Source of the DNA: Deltaproteobacteria bacterium
Lineage (GTDB): Bacteria; Desulfobacterota; Desulfobaccia; Desulfobaccales; 0-14-0-80-60-11
Direction of reading: 5' to 3'
Assembly: GCA_003599195.1 (NCBI GenBank)
Contig: QZIZ01000019.1
Location: 23,524-87,523, forward strand
DNA length: 64,000 nt
In this document: in pieces, positions 36,416 to 46,149 of the stretch
Layout of the letters: each line of letters opens with the position of its first letter
How positions within the stretch are numbered: position 1 is the first letter of the stretch
Made by a program: the position numbers and the translations under genes
Notes under the pieces: generated by a model
Seen by the model: the letters and a program-made list of their open reading frames with translations, nothing else
Database searches by the model: none
What the model was told of the DNA's origin: nothing

Positions 36416-37744
36416 ATGAATGGGCTCTTATCCTCTTCCATTAAGGCCATCCTGCCTCGTAAGGGCAACTTCACCGCCAATGTGATGACCCTGGCGGGCG
36501 GCAGCACCCTGTCCCACCTGATTCTCATCGCCGCCAGCCCCATTCTCACGAGGTTATATAGTCCGGCGGACTTCGGACTTTGGGCCCTGTTTATCTCGCT
36601 TACCAACATCATGGGAGGCATCGCCGCCTGGCGTTACGAATTTGCCATCATGCTGGCCCAGGAGGACGGGGACGCGGCCAATATCCTGGGGCTATGCCTG
36701 TTGATCCTGGCTTTAATGTGCGGCCTCTTTTACTCAATGGTGGCCCTCTTCGGCAGAACCATCGCCCATCTGCTTAAGAGCCCGGAGATCTCCATCTGGC
36801 TGTGGTTGGCCCCTTTAACCATCCTGCTCACCGGGCTTTTCAATTCGCTCAACTATTGGAGCACCAGAAAAAAGAAATTCCAGTCGGTGGCCGTTTCCAA
36901 AGTGAGCGCCTCCATGGGCATCGCCGGCACCCAAATAAGCGCCGGGGCCATCCACTCCCCCGTTCCGGGAGGGCTCATCGCCGGCCAGGTCCTCGGCCAG
37001 GCGGTGGGCACCGGGATTTTAGCCCGGCAGGTCTGGAAAGCGGACGGCAGGGCCATCTGCGCCGCCCTTTCCACCACCGGCATTATCGACCAGGCCCGGC
37101 GGCACCACAAATTTCCCCTGCTGTTCATGTGGTCCACCCTGGCCAACAATCTGGCCCGCCAAGTCCCGGTTTGGTTCATCGCCCTGAGTTTCGGCACCCA
37201 GGATACGGGCTTTTTCTCCCTTGCTTACCGCACCATCTTTCTGCCCATAACTCTCATCGCCCAGGCGGTTTCCCAAGTGTTCTACCAGCGGGCCACGGAA
37301 CTGAAAAACCTCACGGGCGATTCCTATTCCTTTGCCAAAAGGCTGACCTTGTCCTTGATCCTGATTCCTGCCATCCCCTTTATCGCCCTGATGCTCTGGG
37401 GGCCGGAGCTCTTTGCCCTGGTGTTTGGCGGGAACTGGGTGACCGCAGGCAGATATGCCGCCATTCTCTGCCCCCTGGCCTGGGCCAGTTTTGTGGTGGG
37501 ACCGCTGACCATGATTAATGCAGTCTACGAATACCAGGAAATGCACCTCTTTTGGCAGCTCGGCCTGCTCTCCATTGCGTCCATCGTGTTTTATGCAACC
37601 ATACAATATCAGATGCCCCTGGAACAAATATTGTATTATTATTCCTCTATCGTAGTACTCTGGTATCTGGTGAATTTGTTCATACTTCTTCGCATCTCCC
37701 AGGGAGAACCTTTGTTTTACCGGCGCCGCCGGACCAAGGCATAA
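36416..37744 (+). CDS. Lipopolysaccharide/oligosaccharide flippase (Wzx-like)
   Basis: NVMTLAGGSTLSHLILIAASPILTRLYSPADFGLWALFISLTNIMGGIAAWRYEFAIMLAQ, multiple TMs. Confidence 0.88.
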   Translation: MNGLLSSSIKAILPRKGNFTANVMTLAGGSTLSHLILIAASPILTRLYSPADFGLWALFISLTNIMGGIAAWRYEFAIMLAQEDGDAANILGLCLLILALMCGLFYSMVALFGRTIAHLLKSPEISIWLWLAPLTILLTGLFNSLNYWSTRKKKFQSVAVSKVSASMGIAGTQISAGAIHSPVPGGLIAGQVLGQAVGTGILARQVWKADGRAICAALSTTGIIDQARRHHKFPLLFMWSTLANNLARQVPVWFIALSFGTQDTGFFSLAYRTIFLPITLIAQAVSQVFYQRATELKNLTGDSYSFAKRLTLSLILIPAIPFIALMLWGPELFALVFGGNWVTAGRYAAILCPLAWASFVVGPLTMINAVYEYQEMHLFWQLGLLSIASIVFYATIQYQMPLEQILYYYSSIVVLWYLVNLFILLRISQGEPLFYRRRRTKA

Positions 37745-37759
37745 TAAACAGGATGACGG

Positions 37760-39097
37760 TTGATCCGCATGGCTAAATATCATACCAGCAGAATCTTCTT
37801 ATTTTACTTCGCTCTCCTTCTTTTCTCCCAGGTTTTATATTCGGAAAAACCCAAAGAGATCGACTTTATTCTTTTGTTCCATGTCGGCTCCCTGGCCCTT
37901 TTTTTGTATTACGGTTTGTTAAAAACCATGATGCATCCGGATCGATTCGATATAGAACCGATACAAGTAATTACCCTGGTCTTCCTTATCTATTTCTACA
38001 CGGTGGGAGTTTTTCTTTCCAGGTCGAACAATGTGCCCTGGATCGGCGCCATAGAGTTTCCCTACCGGATCGCCAACTTGTTTATGATTCTGTTCATTCC
38101 GTTGTTCATCCGGAAGGAAGAGGACTTAAGGCGGGTCTTCGTCATGATGCTGGTGATGATGGCCACACAGATTCTCTACGATATCTTCCTGGGAGAAGAC
38201 ACCTTATTGGAGAGCCGCCTCTGGGGCAAAGATTTCGCCTCCATTATGTTTCTCGCCAGCCTCCCCTTCGCGTTCGGGGCGCTGCTCCTTTTTTGGAATT
38301 CCAAAACCTGGCGGGGAACCAAACGCCTCCTTCTGCTGGGCCTCAGTTTCCTGGTGATGCTCAAGGTATTTCTGACCTTTTCCAGGACCGTCTGGCTGGT
38401 GATGTTCCCCTTGAACGTCGTAGGATTGGTGTACCTGATCCAATACAAGTCCCGCACCAAGAAAAAAGTACGGGGGTGGTATAACAAGGTCACCATGCTG
38501 ATCTGCGCCGTGGTGGTTGCCGGCGCGGTGGGGGCGTTTGGGATAGTGCTGTTTAACCCGCCCACTGCGGATTTAATTCTCTCCCGGGCCGACAAAACGG
38601 ACTCACAGGCCTGGAACCGCACCACCGAAATTCAAATGGCCTATGAGGAATGGCTTAACCGGCCCATCCTGGGCTCCGGGTTCGCCTACCAGATGCCGAT
38701 CTTTAAAGGCACCCGTTTCCGGCAACAAGACTGGGTGCATAATTTTATTATGCAATTCCTGGTATCAAGCGGCATAATAGGGCTGGCGATGCTTATAACT
38801 CTTCTCGGAGCAACGGCTTTGCTGTTGCGGAAATTGTTCAAACGATCGCGCTCCTCGCTTCAGAACGCGGTGATGATTTCCTGTATTCTCGCGCTCTTCA
38901 ACGTGGTGTTGATTGGCATGGTGCAGACGGTGCTCCATAAAGAAGATACCTACTTCATCCTGGCCATGATTATCTCCTTCATCGTGGCCATTAAGCGATT
39001 TCAAGCCGAGGAGAAGCGAGCCTTGCGGCTCCAGGAAGCCCCCATTCACCAGTGGGGCATACCCGTCAAATTGGGCCAGCCATTGAGGGCAAGGTAG
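37760..39097 (+). CDS. O-antigen ligase/polymerase family protein (Wzy/WaaL-like)
   Basis: ~10 TM segments, large loop with NRPILGSGFAYQMP...WVHNFIMQFLVSSGIIGLAM. Confidence 0.8.
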   Translation: MIRMAKYHTSRIFLFYFALLLFSQVLYSEKPKEIDFILLFHVGSLALFLYYGLLKTMMHPDRFDIEPIQVITLVFLIYFYTVGVFLSRSNNVPWIGAIEFPYRIANLFMILFIPLFIRKEEDLRRVFVMMLVMMATQILYDIFLGEDTLLESRLWGKDFASIMFLASLPFAFGALLLFWNSKTWRGTKRLLLLGLSFLVMLKVFLTFSRTVWLVMFPLNVVGLVYLIQYKSRTKKKVRGWYNKVTMLICAVVVAGAVGAFGIVLFNPPTADLILSRADKTDSQAWNRTTEIQMAYEEWLNRPILGSGFAYQMPIFKGTRFRQQDWVHNFIMQFLVSSGIIGLAMLITLLGATALLLRKLFKRSRSSLQNAVMISCILALFNVVLIGMVQTVLHKEDTYFILAMIISFIVAIKRFQAEEKRALRLQEAPIHQWGIPVKLGQPLRAR

Positions 39098-39160
39098 GCC
39101 GGCCCGCCTTTGGTTCCGCTAAATTCGCACATACCCTCGCTGAGGTTAAGGATAAGTTGA

Positions 39161-40330
39161 ATGAACATCCTCCTTCTTACGCATTACGAAACCGTCGGCG
39201 GCCGCCGGCAATTGGAAATCAACACCCTGCGCCAGGCGGGGCACTCGGTGCAGGTGGTGGCCTGGAACAGCAGCGGCAAAGAATACCAGTATGACTTTCC
39301 GGTTACCTATATCCACAACCGGAGCCGGGTTTATTTTTCCCAGAGTTTGCTTAAAAAAGGGTTGTTGGCCACCCTGTGGACCATCGGCGGCCTTTATCCC
39401 CGGACCCTGAAGATGATCCTGGCCACTCGCTGGGACGTGTTGCATTGCTGCAATCTGGCGCTGCTCCCCCTGGCGGTGCTGGGGAAGTGGCTGAAGGGCG
39501 GTAAGATTATCTTCGATTCCTATGAAATGCCCATCCTAAAAGTCCCTTTACGCATCAAGAACCGGGGGCTGGCCGCCATTACCCGCCTGGTCCTGGAAAA
39601 TACCGAAAGATTCCTGGTTTCCCAGGTGGACGGGGTCCTGACCATCCCTGCCGTGGGCGGCCACGAAAAGAAGAAATTTGCCCGGTATTGCAATAACGTC
39701 GAGGTCTTGATGAACGTCCCCGACCTGCAGGGCATTGTTTCCCACAAGGACTATCCCCAGCCGCCCACCGCCATTTTTTTCGGCGGCCTCAACCGGGAAA
39801 AAGGACTCTTTGCCATGCTGGAGGCCGCGGCCCTATTGGTCAAACCCTATCCCAATTTTCGCCTGATCCTCATCGGCTACATGTTCGAGAACCCCGCCGC
39901 GGTGCAGGAAACCATAGACCGCCTGGGAATCCGAGACCATGTGGTCCTGCATTCCTGGGTGCCCACCGACAAATTGGGGGAATACCTGGCGCACGCCTGG
40001 GTCGGCCTCTGGCCCAGCCAGCCCTGCGGCCACTATACCCAGGTGACCACCGGGAACAGCCGGAAGGGTTTTCAATACATGAAGTACGGGCTTCCCATCG
40101 TGGGCACCACCTTTGGCGAAATCGCCACCCATGTGGCCGAGGAGGGCGCCGGCCTCCTGGTGGACTGCACCAGGCCGGAAGCCCTGGCCGCGGCTATGGC
40201 GGAGATCTTTGAACATCCGGAATTACGCGAGAAAATGTCCGCCAACGGCCTGGCCGCGGTGCGCACCAAATATAATTGGGAAAGCGAATCCAAAAAATTA
40301 TTGAAGGTTTATCGAGCCCTGGAAGGATAA
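39161..40330 (+). CDS. Glycosyltransferase family 4-like
   Basis: MNILLLTHYETVGGRRQLEINTLRQAGHSVQVVAW...AIFFGGLNREKGLFAMLEAAALLVKPYPNFRLILIG...KYGLPIVGTTFGEIATHV. Confidence 0.87.
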   Translation: MNILLLTHYETVGGRRQLEINTLRQAGHSVQVVAWNSSGKEYQYDFPVTYIHNRSRVYFSQSLLKKGLLATLWTIGGLYPRTLKMILATRWDVLHCCNLALLPLAVLGKWLKGGKIIFDSYEMPILKVPLRIKNRGLAAITRLVLENTERFLVSQVDGVLTIPAVGGHEKKKFARYCNNVEVLMNVPDLQGIVSHKDYPQPPTAIFFGGLNREKGLFAMLEAAALLVKPYPNFRLILIGYMFENPAAVQETIDRLGIRDHVVLHSWVPTDKLGEYLAHAWVGLWPSQPCGHYTQVTTGNSRKGFQYMKYGLPIVGTTFGEIATHVAEEGAGLLVDCTRPEALAAAMAEIFEHPELREKMSANGLAAVRTKYNWESESKKLLKVYRALEG

Positions 40331-40333
40331 CCA

Positions 40334-41497
40334 TTGAAAACCAAGACCTTAAAGAGAAAAGATTTAAACCCGAAGGTGGCGGTATTATTGGGGACCCGCC
40401 CCGGACTGATCATGTTCAGTCCGGTAATCCGGGCGCTGATCAAGGGTCGGGTCGACTTTTTCATGATCCATTCCGGCCAGCATTATTCCTATAACATGGA
40501 TGAAATATTATTCGAGGAGTTGGAAATTCCCAAGCCTTCCCATTACTTAACCGGGGTAGCGGAAAAAAAGCTGCACGGCGCCCAAACCGCGGTGATGCTG
40601 GAAGGCATTGAACGGGTATTGATCCAGGAAAGGCCGGCCATCCTCCTGGTGGGCGGGGACACCAACACCAACCTGGCCGGCGCGCTCGCGGCCAGAAAGC
40701 TCCATATCGCCATCGGCCACATCGAATCCGGGGAAAGAAGCTACGATTGGCGCATCCCCGAAGAGCATAACCGGCGCATGATCGACCATATCAGCGAGTA
40801 CCTGTTCGTCACCAACGAAAAAGGGAATAATCAACTATTAAAAGAAAATGTCATGGGAAGGACCTTTATTGTCGGCAACACTATTGTCGACGCCGCGTTC
40901 CAGAATATTGAACTTGCCAAAAAGAAATCGGCGATTCTTGAGAAACACGGATTACAAGAAAAAAAATACATCGTCTTGACCGCGCATCGGGAAGAAAATG
41001 TCGATCACGAAGAAACCCTTGCTAATATTCTCAATGCTTTGGAATTGATGCATCAGCGGACGGGCCTCCCCATTTTCTTTTCCGCCCACCCCCGGACCTT
41101 GAACCGCTTGAAAATCTTCCAGCTGACCGAACGGGCCGGGAGGATTCCGGGCCTGATCATCAGCGAAGCCCTCGGATATCTCGATTTTCTGCGGCTGTTG
41201 TCCGGGGCCCGGCTGGCTTTGACCGATTCGGGAGGAGTGCAGCAGGAGGCCTGCATTTTCCAGGTCCCTTGTGTGACTTTACGGGAAGTTACCGAATGGA
41301 CGGAAACCCTGGAAATCGGGGCCAATATCCTGGCAGGCGTGGCGCCGGAGAAAATCGTCGCCGCCGGCCTGGAGATGCTGCAGAGAGACGGCGGTTGGCC
41401 CATACCCTTCGGCGACGGCGCCGCGGCCCAACGGATCGTTGCGGTGGTCAAAGAAGAGCTGGGCCGGCTTGCGGGGAAACCGGCCTCCGCCGCCTGA
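40334..41497 (+). CDS. wecB: UDP-N-acetylglucosamine 2-epimerase (non-hydrolysing type)
   Basis: VAVLLGTRPGLIMFSPVIRAL...HSGQHYSYNM...LLVGGDTNTNLAGALAARKLHIAIGHIESGERSYDWRIPEEHNRRMIDHISEYLFV...SGGVQQEA. Confidence 0.88.
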   Translation: MKTKTLKRKDLNPKVAVLLGTRPGLIMFSPVIRALIKGRVDFFMIHSGQHYSYNMDEILFEELEIPKPSHYLTGVAEKKLHGAQTAVMLEGIERVLIQERPAILLVGGDTNTNLAGALAARKLHIAIGHIESGERSYDWRIPEEHNRRMIDHISEYLFVTNEKGNNQLLKENVMGRTFIVGNTIVDAAFQNIELAKKKSAILEKHGLQEKKYIVLTAHREENVDHEETLANILNALELMHQRTGLPIFFSAHPRTLNRLKIFQLTERAGRIPGLIISEALGYLDFLRLLSGARLALTDSGGVQQEACIFQVPCVTLREVTEWTETLEIGANILAGVAPEKIVAAGLEMLQRDGGWPIPFGDGAAAQRIVAVVKEELGRLAGKPASAA

Positions 41498-41520
41498 CTC
41501 CCGCCGCTGGTGTGAAACCC

Positions 41521-42303
41521 ATGAACAACGCCTGGAACGAACATTTCCATTACGATTACTTCCGGGAATTATTAACGGTTGCCAAGGATAAGTTCGTTCT
41601 CCATTTACTGAAAGAAGCCCCCTTAGTCCTGGCAGCCGGGGCGGGGCCGGCGCTGCTGCTGCGCCACGATGTGGATGTTTCCTTGAAGCGGGCTTATGCT
41701 ATGGCGGAGATTGAACACCGCCTGGGAGTGGCAGCCACCTATATGGTCCTGGCGGATTCGCCCCTTTACCGCCTCGCCACCCCGGAGTCCCGGGGCATCA
41801 TCCGCGATCTCCAGGCCATGGGCCATGAAGTGGCCCTGCATTTTGCGGCGCCCGCGGACCCTGGCGAGGATGAAGGCAGATGGCAGGAGCTGGAGAGCCG
41901 GGTCCTGGGGGCCAAGGCCCTGTTGGAAGATATCCTCCAAGCCGAGGTGGCGTCCATTTCCTTTCACAAGCCCATCACCCGGCTGCTTCGGGGTCCCCTC
42001 AAGATTTTCAACCTGGTCAACGCCTATTCCCGGGAATTGATGGACTGGTACCTGTCCGACTCCCGGGGCCGCTGGCGGGAGGGCGAACCTTTGCCGAAGC
42101 TGCGGCAGCCGGCGAAGCCGTTGTTACAACTATTAATCCATCCCATCTGGTGGGGAGAGACGCATTTGGGGGCCATGGAAAGGATGGAAGACTTTTTTCA
42201 TTCCGAATCCCGGGGCTACTCAACGGCCGAACGCAAGATCCTGGGCCGGGAATTGACCGACACCCTGGGGATTCCCCACGCCGGGCTCACCTCCGGGTGT
42301 TGA
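41521..42303 (+). CDS. Polysaccharide deacetylase-like protein
   Basis: LLLRHDVDVSLKRAYAMAEIEHRLGVAATYMVLADSPLYRLATPESRGIIRDLQAMGHEVALHF. Confidence 0.75.
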   Translation: MNNAWNEHFHYDYFRELLTVAKDKFVLHLLKEAPLVLAAGAGPALLLRHDVDVSLKRAYAMAEIEHRLGVAATYMVLADSPLYRLATPESRGIIRDLQAMGHEVALHFAAPADPGEDEGRWQELESRVLGAKALLEDILQAEVASISFHKPITRLLRGPLKIFNLVNAYSRELMDWYLSDSRGRWREGEPLPKLRQPAKPLLQLLIHPIWWGETHLGAMERMEDFFHSESRGYSTAERKILGRELTDTLGIPHAGLTSGC

Positions 42304-42322
42304 AAGAGGAACGTAACCGATA

Positions 42323-43096
42323 ATGAAGATCGGCGAATTTGATCGAGATACCGGAGCCTTGCAGAAACGGCTGGAAGCCCATAGCCGCTTCGGCTCCCGG
42401 GACCTGAATACCTGGATCTTTGAGCACCTGGACCTTACCCCCGGACTCTCCATCCTGGACTTGGGCTGCGGCACCGGCAAGCAGACCCTGCCCCTGGCCC
42501 AGGCCGTGGGTCCAAAGGGAAAGGTCTTGGCCGTGGATATTTCTCAAGCAGCCCTGGATGATTTGCAGCGCCAGGCACGGGAACAGGGATTGGCGGAGCG
42601 CATCGCCACCCGCTGCCTGGGTCTGGACGCCATGGAAGGGCAGCTGGAACCCGCCGGCCTGGACCGGGTGGTGTCCAGCTATGCCGTATATTACGTGGAG
42701 GACCCCCGCCGCCTGTTCAGGGCGCTGCACCAGGCCCTGAAGGACGGGGGCATTTTCTTCGCCTGCGGCCCGGCTCTGGACAACAACGCCGATTTTCTCT
42801 CTTTTTACTACAACCTGGTAAAGCAGTCTCCGCCCCCCCTTAACAAAACCGGGGAGTTCATGGAGAAGACCGCGCCGGGGCTGCTCCGGGAAATCTTCGG
42901 CGGTGTGGACATCTTTCGGTTTGAGAATCCCATGCGCTTCGACTCCGCGGACGCCCTGCTGGCGTACTGGAGTTCCCACAATCTCTATGACCGGCAGGTG
43001 GAGGCCGCATTCCGGGACGCGGCCGGGCGGCACTTCCGTGGGCATCCGGAATTTGTCATCACCAAAAGGGCCGTGGGGCTGCGGGCAAAAAAATAG
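42323..43096 (+). CDS. Class I SAM-dependent methyltransferase
   Basis: LSILDLGCGTGKQTLPLAQAVGPKGKVLAVDISQAALDDLQRQA. Confidence 0.85.
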   Translation: MKIGEFDRDTGALQKRLEAHSRFGSRDLNTWIFEHLDLTPGLSILDLGCGTGKQTLPLAQAVGPKGKVLAVDISQAALDDLQRQAREQGLAERIATRCLGLDAMEGQLEPAGLDRVVSSYAVYYVEDPRRLFRALHQALKDGGIFFACGPALDNNADFLSFYYNLVKQSPPPLNKTGEFMEKTAPGLLREIFGGVDIFRFENPMRFDSADALLAYWSSHNLYDRQVEAAFRDAAGRHFRGHPEFVITKRAVGLRAKK

Positions 43097-43156
43097 GCCT
43101 CACGCAAAGACGCAAAGACGCAAAGTAAGACGCAAAAAAATAAAAATTAACCGAGG

Positions 43157-43807
43157 TTGTTATTAAACCTTTGCCGGGGAGCTTCGATGCAAGAGGGATT
43201 ATTTGAGGCGGGAGAAGACTGCCGGATTCAGACCGGCTGCATTGTGGGCCTGAAGTACCGGGACGATTGCCGGCCGGCCGTTCTGGGCAAAGGAGCCCGC
43301 ATCCGGGCCGGGACCATCATTTATGCCGACGTGGTCATCGGTGACGATTTCCAGACTGGCCATCACGTCATGATCCGGGAAAAAACCGCGATCGGCCATC
43401 ACGTGGTGGTGGGCACCAACACGGTGATCGACGGCCAGGTGAGCATCGGGGATTTTGTCAAAATCGAATCCAACTGCTACATCCCCACCAACGTGACCGT
43501 GGGCAGCCGCATCTTTCTGGGGCCCAACGTCACCTTGACCAACGACCGCTACCCCTTGAAGATGCGGGATCAATACCGTCCGGAGGGGCCGGTTCTGGAA
43601 GACGGGGTCACCCTGGGCGCGGGGGTGATCGTCTGCCCGGGGGTGCGCATCGGTGAGGGTTCTTTCGTGGCCGCAGGTGCGGTGGTCACCAAGGACGTGC
43701 CGCCCCGGACCATGGTCAAGGGGGTGCCGGGCCGGTTCAGCCCGCTGCCGGAAAAATTGCGGGAGCTGAATATCGCCCTGTCGTGGATGAAGTACCTTAA
43801 AGCCTGA
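43157..43807 (+). CDS. Left-handed beta-helix acyltransferase (sugar N/O-acetyltransferase)
   Basis: Hexapeptide repeats: ARIRAGTIIYADVVIGDDFQTGHHVMIREKTAIGHHVVVGTNTVIDGQVSIGDFVKIESNCYI... Confidence 0.9.
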   Translation: MLLNLCRGASMQEGLFEAGEDCRIQTGCIVGLKYRDDCRPAVLGKGARIRAGTIIYADVVIGDDFQTGHHVMIREKTAIGHHVVVGTNTVIDGQVSIGDFVKIESNCYIPTNVTVGSRIFLGPNVTLTNDRYPLKMRDQYRPEGPVLEDGVTLGAGVIVCPGVRIGEGSFVAAGAVVTKDVPPRTMVKGVPGRFSPLPEKLRELNIALSWMKYLKA

Positions 43808-43931
43808 GAAGAAGGAGCCGCCGCTTCCATTTGCGTCCTTATCATGAGTCACCACCCCTTATCTTGCGCCTTTGCGCCTTTGCGCCTTGGCGTCTTGGCG
43901 TGAGAATATCTTTTCCATAAGGAATCTAACA

Positions 43932-44483
43932 TTGAATTTCGCTGACTACCCCCCGGAAGTGATAGAACGAGCCAAAGGCATCCGCCTGCTGATCCTGGAC
44001 GTGGACGGGGTGCTCACCAACGGCAGCCTCTATTTCGGGCCGCAGGGCGAGGCCCTGAAGGTTTTTCACGTGCGGGACGGCCACGGCCTCAAGATGCTGC
44101 AAAAGGCCGGCATCGAAGTGGCCTTTCTCTCCGGCCGGCGTTCGGACGCGGCCTATCACCGGGCCCAGGAGTTGGGGGTCAGCCGCTTTCACGAGGGGTT
44201 GCGGGATAAAGTGGCGGTCATGGAGGAAATCATGGCCTCCATGGGGATTGAGGCCGGGGCGGTGGCCGCGGTGGGGGACGACCTGGTGGACCTGCCCCAC
44301 CTGCGCCGGTCGGGGCTGGCGGTGGCCGTGGCCGACGCGGCGCCGGAAGTGAAGGACGCGGCCCATTGGGTCACTGCTTTGCCCGGCGGCAGAGGCGCGG
44401 TCAGGGAGGTCTGCGATTTGCTGCTCAAGGCCCAGGGGAAGTGGGAGGGGGTTGTGAGGCCTTGGTTTGGCAGTTTGGAATAG
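43932..44483 (+). CDS. kdsC: KdsC-type 3-deoxy-D-manno-octulosonate 8-phosphate phosphatase (HAD family)
   Basis: IRLLILDVDGVLTNGSLYFGPQGEALKVFHVRDGHGLKMLQKAGIEVAFLSGRRSDAAYHRAQELGV...VGDDLVDLPHLRRSGLAVAVADA; probable TTG start at 43932. Confidence 0.92.
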   Translation: MNFADYPPEVIERAKGIRLLILDVDGVLTNGSLYFGPQGEALKVFHVRDGHGLKMLQKAGIEVAFLSGRRSDAAYHRAQELGVSRFHEGLRDKVAVMEEIMASMGIEAGAVAAVGDDLVDLPHLRRSGLAVAVADAAPEVKDAAHWVTALPGGRGAVREVCDLLLKAQGKWEGVVRPWFGSLE

Positions 44484-44542
44484 TAACATATTAATTAATA
44501 GGGCTTATAACCTGCTTCATTCATTTTAAATGATGTTAATTT

Positions 44543-45241
44543 ATGAAATTATACAAATATAGACCAATAAATGAATATGTCGAACCTATTCTTACAAGCA
44601 ATAAAATATGGTTTCCAAAGAGAAAAACATTAAATGATCCAGAAGATTTATTGATAGAGATTGAAAATGATATAACAGTAGAAACTTATAGAGAGTTTTT
44701 AATTAACAAATCGCTGGAAGCTCAGCGACCTAAAAAATTCCTAAGAGCTAATTTTAAACAAGCCTTTGATCGGAACGGATTGACACATGCCGCCAAACGA
44801 AAGATAAACTTGGCATTAAAAAAAATGCAGGCAAATTTTGATAGGTTAGGGATTTTATCCTTATCGGAAAATGCTGACGACGAAATCTTATGGGATGAAT
44901 ATGCTGAAAAAAAGAAAGGGGTATGTTTAGAATTCGAACTACCTCATAGTGAATATTTATTAAAAGTATTATACGTAGAAACACGTCCTAAATTAAAACT
45001 AAGTGAATTATTATTCGACAATGATTCCGAAAAAATGCTTATAGAAGTTCTAAGGACAAAGACGATGAAATGGAGCCACGAAAATGAATGGAGATATTTT
45101 ATAAAACAAGGGAATGTGGAATTCTCTTTTATGGGTAGCATCACAGGAATAAGATTCGGAATAATGACAGAATTAAAAAATAAGCAAAAGATTATTACGT
45201 TAATTGATTCATGCGAAAGCAAAATCAAAATATATGGTTAG
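44543..45241 (+). CDS. DUF2971-like protein in an AT-rich islet
   Basis: MKLYKYRPINEYVEPILTSNKIWFPKRKTLNDPEDLLIEIEN...ILSLSENADDEILWDEYAEKKKGVCLEFEL...; markedly more AT-rich than its neighbours. Confidence 0.82.
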   Translation: MKLYKYRPINEYVEPILTSNKIWFPKRKTLNDPEDLLIEIENDITVETYREFLINKSLEAQRPKKFLRANFKQAFDRNGLTHAAKRKINLALKKMQANFDRLGILSLSENADDEILWDEYAEKKKGVCLEFELPHSEYLLKVLYVETRPKLKLSELLFDNDSEKMLIEVLRTKTMKWSHENEWRYFIKQGNVEFSFMGSITGIRFGIMTELKNKQKIITLIDSCESKIKIYG

Positions 45242-45552
45242 GGTTTTTATCCAGAAATCTGAAATTTAAGAACGATTTTTCTTCTGGTTCCCAAGCACAG
45301 CTTGGGAACGAGCAGGGAAAATCGAGATTCGCAACGAAGCTGCGCTCCGTTTAGAATGACAGACTCTCATTTCCCGGTTTTTGCTGCAAGCTGGCCGCTG
45401 CAAGCTGACAGCTATTTCCCCGAAGTCTGAGTTTTGGTCACGGCCAACTTTCTTCCTTTTCGCTCCCTCCGTCTCCCCCCTTTGCGCCAGATAAGCCTTT
45501 ACACTTTTTTTCAGGGTTATATAATTCTCTCAGCAAATATCGGCTAATTGGC

Positions 45553-46149
45553 ATGGAAAATTTTCCTCACAAGCCCCCGAAGGGGTGGCGGCGGTTTTGG
45601 GGCTGGAAAGGGCTGGCGGGCCTGATCCTGCTGGCGGGCTTAGGCTGGGGCCTGTATGAATGGAGCAGCCCGGCGCCGCCGCCCCCGCCGCCCCCGGCGC
45701 CTTTGGAGACCAAGGCCCGCATGGAGAGCCTGGCCTTAAGCGAAATCCAGGAGGGCAACAAGCGCTGGACCCTGGAGGCCCAATCCGCGGATTTTTCCAA
45801 GGAGAAGCTGGAGGTCAAGATCACCGGGGTCAAGGTGGAATTTTTCGGGGGGCCGGATGAGGTCATCAGAGTAAAGGCCCAGGAAGGTCTGATTAACACC
45901 AAGACCCGGGTCCTGACTCTCAAGGGCCAGGTGGAAATGGTAAGCGGTAATTTGCGCATCACCACCGACCGGGTGATCTACCAACCCGGGGAGCGGCTGC
46001 TGTCGGCCCCGGAGGAAGTCACCCTGGAGGAGCCCCGCCTGAAGGTCCAGGGCCGGGATTTGCAGGTGAAACTGGCGGAGAAAAAGCTGGTCCTGGCCCA
46101 ACATCGCCTCACCCAGGTCAACGTCCCGAATTTGGAGCTGAAACCGTGA
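45553..46149 (+). CDS. lptC: LPS export ABC transporter periplasmic protein LptC
   Basis: Single N-terminal TM, EIQEGNKRWTLEAQSADFSKEKLEVKITGVKVEFFG...; upstream of lptA/lptB. Confidence 0.87.
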   Translation: MENFPHKPPKGWRRFWGWKGLAGLILLAGLGWGLYEWSSPAPPPPPPPAPLETKARMESLALSEIQEGNKRWTLEAQSADFSKEKLEVKITGVKVEFFGGPDEVIRVKAQEGLINTKTRVLTLKGQVEMVSGNLRITTDRVIYQPGERLLSAPEEVTLEEPRLKVQGRDLQVKLAEKKLVLAQHRLTQVNVPNLELKP

